5,393 nt of DNA from NCBI GenBank assembly GCA_020028375.1, contig JAHZNX010000167.1, positions 1 through 5,393 on the forward strand, in the 5' to 3' direction. The DNA comes from Betaproteobacteria bacterium. Its GTDB lineage: Bacteria; Pseudomonadota; Gammaproteobacteria; Burkholderiales; SG8-41. The translations under genes and the position numbers were made by a program. Below, piece by piece: positions 1 to 4,078 of this stretch (within the stretch, counting starts at the first letter, position 1; the number at the start of each line of letters is the position of its first letter). The notes beneath the pieces are model-generated. The model was not told where the DNA came from, did no database searches, and saw nothing but the letters and a program-made list of their open reading frames with translations.

Positions 1-2
1 AG

Positions 3-341
3 TACGAGGTGCTGCAGTGGCTGATGTTCCAGATGGGGGGCGTCGGGCCGATATTCGGCCAGGTGCACCACTTCCTGCGCGCGGCGAAGGAGCCGGTGCC
101 CTACGCCATCGAGCGCTACACGAAGGAAACCCGGCGTCTGTACGGGGTGCTCAATGACCGCCTCAAGGACCACGCGTATCTGGCCGACGGATACTCGATC
201 GCGGACATCGCGACTTATCCATGGGTCGCGCGCTTCGAGTGGCACAAGACGGACTTGAACGACTTCCCGCACGTCAAGCGCTGGTTCGACGCGATTTCGG
301 CGCGGCCGGCGGTGCAGAAGGGCATGAAGGTCCCCTCCTGA
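3..341 (+). CDS. Glutathione S-transferase, YfcG-like (nu class), C-terminal part; 5' end cut by the window
   Basis: This is the last 113 residues of a cytoplasmic glutathione transferase; reading frame 3 is open from the left edge, so the GTG at 9 is not a real start. The fragment is the all-helical C-terminal domain. It has the block QMGGVGPIFGQ followed by HHF, then PYAIERY, RLYGVLNDRL and YSIADIATYPWV, and ends with a short tail after a conserved RPAVQKG. These blocks closely match E. coli YfcG, a nu-class enzyme of about 215 residues that acts as a glutathione-dependent disulfide reductase. About 100 N-terminal residues, including the thioredoxin-like glutathione-binding domain, lie outside the window, so activity cannot be judged. 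SIADIA is the usual GST N-capping/hydrophobic-staple region. The dioxygenase gene follows after 40 bases on the same strand, so co-transcription is possible. I am sure of the family and less sure of the subclass. Confidence 0.93.
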   Translation, partial: YEVLQWLMFQMGGVGPIFGQVHHFLRAAKEPVPYAIERYTKETRRLYGVLNDRLKDHAYLADGYSIADIATYPWVARFEWHKTDLNDFPHVKRWFDAISARPAVQKGMKVPS

Positions 342-350
342 GGGGCATAA

Positions 351-371
351 CCAGTGACCGGTGACCCGTGG
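351..371 (+). repeat. Degenerate heptamer array, three units, upstream of the dioxygenase
   Basis: Three head-to-tail 7-base units, CCAGTGA, CCGGTGA and CCCGTGG, fill half of the gap between the GST stop and the dioxygenase start. All fit CNNGYGR (positions 1, 4 and 6 fixed; 5 and 7 varying by transition). The same unit type recurs at 4043-4077 on the other strand, again just upstream of a gene for an exported protein. The role is unknown. The units resemble short intergenic heptamer repeats reported in some bacteria. Confidence 0.55.
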
Positions 372-381
372 GGCGAAAGAC

Positions 382-936
382 ATGAACCACAGACGCAGGC
401 AAATCGTCATTGCAAGTGGCGCACTGTTCGCAATGCCCGTTTTGGCGCTGGCGCAGCAATGCAGGGTCACGCCGCGCGATGCGCTGGGGCCGTTTTACGT
501 CAAGGGCGCCCCGTCACAGACGGAGCTGTGCGCGAGCGGATCGGGGGGGAGCCAGAAGCTGGCGGTCTCGGGCCGCGTGCTCGGCACGCCGGATTGCGCG
601 GCGCTCGCCGGCGCGCTGGTCGAAGTCTGGCAGGCCGACTCCCGCGGAGACTACACCCAGGTCGGCGCGAAGCAGGACGACCCCGGCTGCCTGCTGCGCG
701 CGAGCCTGCGGTGCGATCCCGAAGGGCGCTATTCGTTCCGCACGGTGCTTCCGGGCGAATACCCGGGCCGTCCGCGCCACATTCACTACCGCGTGAGCGC
801 GAAAGGATACGCGACGCTGGTGACCCAGCTCTATTTCGCGCGCGAGCGCGGCGTTGCCGACGCTCTCGTCGTCAAAGCCGTGCCGAAGGACGGCCTTCTG
901 GCCGCGACATTCGATATCATGCTCGCCCGGTCCTGA
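382..936 (+). CDS. Exported intradiol ring-cleavage dioxygenase (protocatechuate 3,4-dioxygenase-like family)
   Basis: A 184-residue non-heme Fe(III) dioxygenase predicted to cleave a catechol-type ring between the two hydroxyl groups. The ATG at 382 is chosen because it opens directly with a signal peptide: RRRQIVI resembles a twin-arginine motif, followed by a hydrophobic stretch to about residue 23 and a likely cut after ALA (residues 22-24). A longer frame from GTG 361 would put codons through the heptamer repeat and bury the signal. All four expected iron ligands are visible: Tyr91 (in WQADSRGDY), Tyr127 (in PGEYPGR), His133 and His135 (in HIH). Arg130 matches the family's active-site arginine. 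The loop between the second Tyr and the first His is short, PGxYPGRxxHIH, as in secreted single-domain members rather than the protocatechuate enzyme. Five cysteines (27, 50, 72, 103, 111) may form disulfides. Tat export fits a protein folded around iron in the cytoplasm. The substrate is unknown; catechol-like aromatics are the family expectation. Confidence 0.9.
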   Translation: MNHRRRQIVIASGALFAMPVLALAQQCRVTPRDALGPFYVKGAPSQTELCASGSGGSQKLAVSGRVLGTPDCAALAGALVEVWQADSRGDYTQVGAKQDDPGCLLRASLRCDPEGRYSFRTVLPGEYPGRPRHIHYRVSAKGYATLVTQLYFARERGVADALVVKAVPKDGLLAATFDIMLARS

Positions 937-970
937 GCCGCGCGACGGGACGAATTCCATGCCGGGCGAG
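922..970. repeat. 9-bp perfect inverted repeat across the dioxygenase/lrgA junction
   Basis: CTCGCCCGG at 922-930 is the exact reverse complement of CCGGGCGAG at 962-970. The left arm is in the last codons of the dioxygenase and the right arm abuts the GGAG ribosome-binding site (973-976) of lrgA. The 31-base loop contains the dioxygenase stop. There is no T-run, so this is not a classical intrinsic terminator. In GC-rich DNA a 9-bp repeat at this spacing can arise by chance. If real, the RNA stem could shield the 3' end of the dioxygenase message or tune lrgA translation. Confidence 0.35.
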
Positions 971-984
971 GCGGAGCCGGGACG

Positions 985-1335
985 ATGATCGACGGGCTGG
1001 TGCGCATCCTGGTGTTCCAGGGCATCGGGGAAATCGTCGCAAAGTTCATCGTTCCGCTCGTGCCCGGGCCGGTGATCGGGCTCGTGCTGCTGCTCGCGTA
1101 CCTGGCCTGGCGGGGAAGCGTGCCGGAAGGCGTTGAGCTGGTGTCCGCCGGCTTCATGCGCTACCTCGGCGTGCTGTTCGTGCCGGCTGCGGTAGGCGTA
1201 GTGCTGTTCTGGCCGCACCTGCAGCAGCAGGCGCTCGCTATTGCCATCGCCCTGGTCGGAAGCGTAGTCGCGACGGTTGCGGTGGCTGCGCTCGCCGCGA
1301 AGCTACTTTCGCGGAGCGGTTCCGATGCGCCCTGA
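985..1335 (+). CDS. lrgA: CidA/LrgA family holin-like membrane protein
   Basis: A 116-residue, very hydrophobic inner-membrane protein of the CidA/LrgA family. Four membrane segments can be drawn at about residues 5-23, 27-42, 56-76 and 83-108. Family blocks are PGPVIGLVLLL (27-37) and LFVPAAVGVV (64-73), which correspond to the conserved P-G-x-x-x-G and F-V-P-x-x-V-G regions. Length is within the usual range of about 110-150. The ATG at 985 has GGAG at 973-976 upstream. LrgA works with LrgB. The pair was first described as an antiholin system modulating autolysis in Staphylococcus, and in several bacteria LrgAB-type proteins move pyruvate or other small carboxylates. Here it overlaps lrgB by 11 bases, so the two are almost certainly co-translated. 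It starts 48 bases after the dioxygenase, so it may share that transcript. Sequence alone does not separate lrg-type from cid-type function. Confidence 0.9.
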   Translation: MIDGLVRILVFQGIGEIVAKFIVPLVPGPVIGLVLLLAYLAWRGSVPEGVELVSAGFMRYLGVLFVPAAVGVVLFWPHLQQQALAIAIALVGSVVATVAVAALAAKLLSRSGSDAP

Positions 1336-2053
1336 TCTCCCCGCCATTCATGAGATCTGGGTCTATCTCTCGGGCAGCCCGCTGCTCGCGCTGATCCTGA
1401 CGCTTGCGGCCTACCAGATCGGGGTGGTGATTTACGAGCGCACGCAGCTGAACCCACTCGCGAACCCGGTGCTGATCGCCGTCACGCTGATCACCCTTGC
1501 CCTCGCCGCGCTCGACATGCCCTATGCGACCTACTTCGAGGGCGCGCAGTTCGTGCACTTCCTGCTCGGCACGGCGACCGTGTCGCTCGCAGTGCCGATC
1601 TACAAGGGCCTGCCGTCGCTGCGCGGGCGCCTCCTGCCGCTCAGCGCCGCGCTCCTCGGCGGCGGAGCGACCTCGATCGTAAGCGCCGTCCTGCTCGCGC
1701 GGCTGCTCGGCGCGGACGAGACCATCGTCGGCGGAATGTACGCGAAGTCGCTGACTGCACCGATCGCGATGGGCGTCGCGGAGCGCGTCGGCGCCTCCCC
1801 CACGCTGACGGCGGTGTTCACCGTCACGACCGGCATTCTCGGTGCGGCGCTCGGCCGGTTCGTGCTCGACGCGGTGCGGTGCCGCGAATGGTGGCAGCGC
1901 GGCTTTGCGATCGGGGTGGCCGCACACGGGATCGGGACCTCCCGCGCGCTCAGCGTGCATCCCGAAGCGGGGGCCTACGCCGGGCTCGCGATGGGATTAC
2001 ACGGGGTGATCGGGGCAATCGTGATCCCGTGGGCGATCTCCGCGCTGCGCTGA
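1325..2053 (+). CDS. lrgB: LrgB/CidB family membrane protein
   Basis: A 242-residue polytopic inner-membrane protein, partner of LrgA. The ATG at 1325 is chosen because it has a GGAGCGG ribosome-binding site (1313-1319) and gives the normal family N-terminus, a short polar leader before the first membrane segment. The upstream in-frame ATG at 1277 lies deep inside lrgA. Diagnostic blocks are NPVLIAV (47-53), FLLGTATVSLAVPIYK (79-94), AKSLTAPIAMGVAE (140-153, the variant of KSVTTPIA) and AAHGIGTSRAL (199-209, the variant of AHGIGTAKAL). Length agrees with the usual 230-245. The plastid homologue PLGG1 exports glycolate and glycerate, and bacterial LrgAB pairs have been linked to pyruvate transport. 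A small-carboxylate role next to a ring-cleavage enzyme is therefore plausible but is inference. The stop is followed after one base by an FNR-type operator that belongs to the next gene. Confidence 0.93.
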   Translation: MRPDLPAIHEIWVYLSGSPLLALILTLAAYQIGVVIYERTQLNPLANPVLIAVTLITLALAALDMPYATYFEGAQFVHFLLGTATVSLAVPIYKGLPSLRGRLLPLSAALLGGGATSIVSAVLLARLLGADETIVGGMYAKSLTAPIAMGVAERVGASPTLTAVFTVTTGILGAALGRFVLDAVRCREWWQRGFAIGVAAHGIGTSRALSVHPEAGAYAGLAMGLHGVIGAIVIPWAISALR

Positions 2054-2054
2054 T

Positions 2055-2068
2055 TTGACGCAGATCAA
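2055..2068 (+). promoter_or_regulatory. FNR/ANR/DNR-type operator
   Basis: TTGAC-GCAG-ATCAA matches the FNR-family consensus TTGAT-N4-ATCAA at nine of ten defined bases. It is an AT-containing palindrome in an otherwise GC-rich window, right after the lrgB stop. Its centre (2061.5) lies 41.5 bases upstream of 2103, the start predicted from the -10 element at 2091-2096. That is the classic class II activator position. The only downstream gene on this strand is the small ORF at 2145. The site predicts induction under low oxygen (FNR/ANR) or by nitric oxide if a DNR/NNR-type regulator binds; sequence cannot choose between them. Confidence 0.8.
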
Positions 2069-2090
2069 AGCCGGTCCCCGTCCGACTGCC

Positions 2091-2096
2091 TAGACT
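2091..2096 (+). promoter_or_regulatory. -10 element of the FNR-type promoter
   Basis: TAGACT matches TATAAT at four of six bases and sits where a class II FNR-dependent promoter needs it, placing the transcript start near 2103. There is no good -35 hexamer beyond the operator itself, as expected for an activator-dependent promoter. An overlapping TAGAC follows at 2096-2100. Confidence 0.6.
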
Positions 2097-2105
2097 AGAC
2101 CTGTT

Positions 2106-2119
2106 GGCGCGTGAGCGCC
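2106..2119 (+). other. Possible 5'-leader hairpin with GNRA-type loop
   Basis: GGCGC (2106-2110) pairs with GCGCC (2115-2119) around a GTGA loop, a GNRA tetraloop in RNA. With transcription starting near 2103 this stem would sit at the extreme 5' end of the message, a position that can protect mRNA. It is short and could be coincidental. Confidence 0.3.
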
Positions 2120-2133
2120 TCGCGCGTAAAGCC

Positions 2134-2139
2134 AGGAGG
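2134..2139 (+). promoter_or_regulatory. Perfect Shine-Dalgarno sequence of the small ORF
   Basis: AGGAGG lies five bases before the ATG at 2145. It is the strongest ribosome-binding site in the window and the main evidence that the 68-residue ORF is translated. Confidence 0.8.
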
Positions 2140-2144
2140 CCACC

Positions 2145-2351
2145 ATGTTCAAGCTGGCAGTGCTGGGACCGATCGTGACGGGCGGCATCGGCGTCGCGCG
2201 GCAATGCGTTGACTGCTATCGCCGGCGGCCGTACTACGACGGAGATGCGTGCTTCGGATTTGGCCCTGGATGCCTGGAATATCGGCCGCAAGCCCGCGAG
2301 CGGATCGCCGCTCGCGCCGTCGACGAAACCGCGCCCCTTCCAAAGCTCTAA
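2145..2351 (+). CDS. Unrecognised 68-residue protein with four cysteines, behind an FNR-type promoter
   Basis: I do not recognise this protein. Support for it being real is contextual: a near-consensus FNR-type operator, a correctly spaced -10, a perfect AGGAGG, and codon use in the first half like that of neighbouring genes. The N-terminus (residues 4-18, LAVLGPIVTGGIGVA) is hydrophobic and glycine-rich, and could be a short membrane anchor or a weak signal segment. It is followed by a CVDC pair (Cys21, Cys24), an Arg/Tyr-rich stretch (RRRPYYDGD), then Cys36 and Cys43 in CFGFGPGC. The C-terminal 25 residues are polar and probably disordered. A Cys-x2-Cys-x11-Cys-x6-Cys layout could bind zinc or an iron-sulfur cluster, or form disulfides if exported; none of this is proven. 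Its TAA overlaps the stop of the convergent dehydrogenase gene by two bases. The alternative is that the transcript is mainly regulatory and the ORF incidental. Confidence 0.6.
   Translation: MFKLAVLGPIVTGGIGVARQCVDCYRRRPYYDGDACFGFGPGCLEYRPQARERIAARAVDETAPLPKL
2295..2316. other. 9-bp perfect hairpin in the 3' half of the small ORF
   Basis: CGCGAGCGG (2295-2303) pairs perfectly with CCGCTCGCG (2308-2316) around an ATCG loop. It lies inside codons of the small ORF, 32 bases before the convergent stops. No T-run follows on either strand, so it is at best a non-canonical bidirectional terminator or an RNA-stability element. Chance in GC-rich DNA is a real alternative. Confidence 0.3.
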
Positions 2352-3331
2352 GGCACGAGAACGGCGGCGCCGGTGATGCGGCCCTCCCGCAGCCGTGACA
2401 AGGCTTCGTTCGCCTGATCGAGCCGGAGGATCTCGACGCTCGTCTTGACCGGGACTTTCGGCGCCAGGGCGAGGAATTCCTCGCCGTCGCGCCGCGTAAG
2501 GTTGGCCACGGAGCGCACGACGCGCTCGCCCCAGAGGATCTCGTAGGGAAACGCCGGGATCTCGCTCATGTGGATGCCGGCGCAGACCACGGTGCCGCCC
2601 TTCGCGGTGGCGCGGAGCGCGGCGACGACGAGCGGCCCCACCGGCGCGAAGATGATCGCGGCGTCGAGCTCCTCGGGCGGCCGCGCGTTGGAATCCCCGG
2701 TCCATTCCGCGCCCAGCTCACGGGCGAAGCGCTGCGCTTCGGTGTCGCCGGGCCGCGAGAACGCGAACAGCCGCCGGCCCTGGTGGCGCGCGATCTGCGC
2801 CACGATGTGCGCCGCAGCGCCAAAGCCGTAAATGCCGAGGCGTTTCGCATCGCCCGCCATGACCAGCGAACGGTAACCGATCAGCCCCGCGCAGAGGAGC
2901 GGCGCAGCCGCCGCGTCGTCGTATTCCTTCGGGATCCCGAAGCAGTAACCGTGGTCGGCGACGGTGTACTCCGCGTAGCCGCCATCAAGGTGGTAGCCGG
3001 TGAAGCGTGCCGCATCGCACAGGTTCTCGCGGCCGCCGGCGCAATAGCGGCAGCGGCCGCAGGTCGAGCCGAGCCACGGCACACCCACGCGCTCGCCGAT
3101 CGCAAAGCGCTCCACGCCCGCGCCTTTCTCTTCCACCGTGCCAATAATCTCGTGGCCGGGAACGATCGGGAGCTTGCCCCGGGCGAGCTCGCCGTCCACG
3201 ACATGGAGATCGGTCCGGCACACGCCGCAGGCGCGGACCCTCATCAGCAGCTGCCCCGGGCCCGGCCGGGGGACGGGCAGATCGACGAGCTTCAGCGCCG
3301 AGCGCGGCGCGGCAAGCTGCATCGCCTTCAT
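2348..3331 (-). CDS. Zinc-dependent alcohol dehydrogenase (medium-chain dehydrogenase/reductase family)
   Basis: A 327-residue cytoplasmic enzyme expected to interconvert alcohols and aldehydes with NAD(P). The catalytic zinc ligands are visible as Cys38 (CGVCRTD), His60 with Glu61 (PGHE) and Cys147 (PLLCAG). The structural zinc site is complete: Cys91, Cys94, Cys97 and Cys105. The Rossmann nucleotide motif is GIYGFGAAAH (166-175), and the second strand ends in FSRPGD, where Ser-Arg suggests but does not prove NADP preference. The C-terminus has the usual segment ending ITGAAVLVP. The start at 3331 is chosen because MKAMQLAAP is the family N-terminus and its ATG overlaps the stop of the upstream cytochrome gene as ATGA. 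The frame stays open further upstream only as a shadow of that gene. No strong ribosome-binding site is seen, which fits translational coupling. The YGFG-A-A-H motif resembles the zinc-ADH subgroup often annotated AdhA. Natural substrate unknown. The 3' end meets the convergent small ORF. Confidence 0.94.
   Translation of the reverse strand: MKAMQLAAPRSALKLVDLPVPRPGPGQLLMRVRACGVCRTDLHVVDGELARGKLPIVPGHEIIGTVEEKGAGVERFAIGERVGVPWLGSTCGRCRYCAGGRENLCDAARFTGYHLDGGYAEYTVADHGYCFGIPKEYDDAAAAPLLCAGLIGYRSLVMAGDAKRLGIYGFGAAAHIVAQIARHQGRRLFAFSRPGDTEAQRFARELGAEWTGDSNARPPEELDAAIIFAPVGPLVVAALRATAKGGTVVCAGIHMSEIPAFPYEILWGERVVRSVANLTRRDGEEFLALAPKVPVKTSVEILRLDQANEALSRLREGRITGAAVLVP
3328..3331 (-). other. ATGA stop/start overlap joining cytochrome c and dehydrogenase genes
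   Basis: On the minus strand the dehydrogenase ATG (3331-3329) shares two bases with the cytochrome TGA (3330-3328). The upstream sequence CCGAAAAATCCAA holds no strong Shine-Dalgarno, so reinitiation after the cytochrome stop is the likely way the dehydrogenase is translated. Confidence 0.85.
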
Positions 3332-4026
3332 TTGGATTTTTCGGCGCGGGCGTGGCGCTGCAGGAAACGCACGATCTCCGTCGTGTCGAGCACCGGTGTG
3401 GTCTTGAGGGCGTCGGCCCCGACCACTGTATTCGTCCACGCCATGTGTTCCTTCATGCGCTCGACGACGCCGGGCCACTCGCTCCGGGTATGGCGGCGGG
3501 GATCGGGCAGGGCGTGGCACTGCGTGCAGGCGATGCTGAACATCTTTCCGGCTTCGGACTTGAGGGCGGGGTGGGCGGGGTCCATTTCCCGCTGCCCGTG
3601 TTTTTTCAGGTAGGCGACGAGCGCCCCGGTCTCCTGTTCGCTCGGCGCCTCCACGTTGTCCATCATCTCCTTCATGAGCACGCCCATGTTGCCCTGCCCC
3701 TGCATGCGCCACACCATGCGCACGACGATGGTCGTCCACTTGTCGGGCGCATGCATCTGCGGGCTCGGCAGGTAATGGCATTGCACGCAATAGCGTGCGG
3801 CGAGCCGCGCACCCTCGGAGCGCGGCTCGGGCAGCTGGTGCGGCTCGATCGAGGGCGGCAGGATCCGCTCCAGCAGCTTGCCGTGCAGGCTCTGGGACCA
3901 GAGGTACTTGGCGCGCGCGACTTCAGGGGAGGCCGGCCCACCGCGGGACTCGGCCGCCGCCGCGAGCCCCGCACAACCGAGCGCAAGCGCGCCAAGGAGG
4001 CGCTGCGAAAGTTTCGAGCCGGACAT
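3328..4026 (-). CDS. Periplasmic diheme cytochrome c with duplicated domain
   Basis: A 232-residue c-type cytochrome with two heme-binding sites, CVQCH (80-84) and CTQCH (167-171). The ATG at 4026 is preferred because it opens with a signal peptide (KLSQRLLGALALGCAGLAAAA, cut near residue 25). The longer frame from 4116 reads through an intergenic heptamer repeat and into the methyltransferase 3' end. The two halves are an internal duplication. Each has C-x-QCH-x-LP-x-P-x2-H, then a Trp six to seven residues on, VV-x-RM-x3-M, and a helix of the type ALVAYLKKHG or EIVRFLQRHA. Met94/Met191 and Met98/Met195 are candidate distal ligands. The protein should be exported by Sec, loaded with heme in the periplasm, and shuttle electrons. 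Cys18 is in a poor lipobox (ALGC), so a lipoprotein is possible but unlikely. Its stop overlaps the dehydrogenase start, implying one operon. Partner unknown. Confidence 0.92.
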   Translation of the reverse strand: MSGSKLSQRLLGALALGCAGLAAAAESRGGPASPEVARAKYLWSQSLHGKLLERILPPSIEPHQLPEPRSEGARLAARYCVQCHYLPSPQMHAPDKWTTIVVRMVWRMQGQGNMGVLMKEMMDNVEAPSEQETGALVAYLKKHGQREMDPAHPALKSEAGKMFSIACTQCHALPDPRRHTRSEWPGVVERMKEHMAWTNTVVGADALKTTPVLDTTEIVRFLQRHARAEKSK

Positions 4027-4033
4027 ATCTCGA

Positions 4034-4039
4034 ATTCTA
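4034..4039 (-). promoter_or_regulatory. Possible -10 element before the cytochrome c gene
   Basis: TAGAAT on the minus strand matches TATAAT at five of six bases in the only AT-rich patch of this gap. It would start transcription at about 4027, giving an essentially leaderless message, and no convincing -35 lies 16-18 bases upstream. The gene may instead be read through from the methyltransferase. Weak call. Confidence 0.22.
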
Positions 4040-4042
4040 GAG

Positions 4043-4077
4043 CGGCCGGTCACGAGCCACCAGCCGCGAGTCACATG
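4043..4077 (-). repeat. Degenerate heptamer array, five units, upstream of the cytochrome c gene
   Basis: Read on the minus strand, toward the cytochrome gene, the units are CATGTGA, CTCGCGG, CTGGTGG, CTCGTGA and CCGGCCG. The first four fit CNNGYGR exactly; the last departs at position 6. The array fills most of the 52-base gap between the methyltransferase stop and the cytochrome start. The same unit and relative orientation occur at 351-371. Because seven is not a multiple of three, reading through it produces the spurious N-terminal extension of the longer cytochrome frame. Confidence 0.55.
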
Positions 4078-4078
4078 C

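Noticed and set aside
332..345. Small hairpin over the GST stop (CCCCT-CCTG-AGGGG) as a terminator
   Set aside because: Only a 5-bp stem with no T-run after it, and the next gene is 40 bases away on the same strand; too weak to call.
354..1218. Alternative frames over the dioxygenase and lrgA (354-1136 plus, 514-1218 minus)
   Set aside because: Low-complexity Arg/Ala/Gly-rich translations that overlap genes with clear family motifs; no ribosome-binding site supports them.
2051..2068. FNR-type operator acting on lrgB or on the dehydrogenase
   Set aside because: It lies after the lrgB stop, and the dehydrogenase is convergent with its start near 3331, so neither gene is downstream of it in the sense direction.
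3332..3790. N-terminal extension of the dehydrogenase frame up to 3790
   Set aside because: The extension lies in the wrong frame of the cytochrome c gene, lacks family similarity, and the ATGA coupling at 3331 gives a normal-length enzyme.
4031..4049. Adjacent EcoRI (GAATTC), XbaI (TCTAGA) and EagI (CGGCCG) sites looking like a cloning polylinker
   Set aside because: The sites sit in a natural gap between two intact genes, continue directly into the heptamer array, and no vector sequence flanks them; the GCGGCC stretch is not a complete NotI site.
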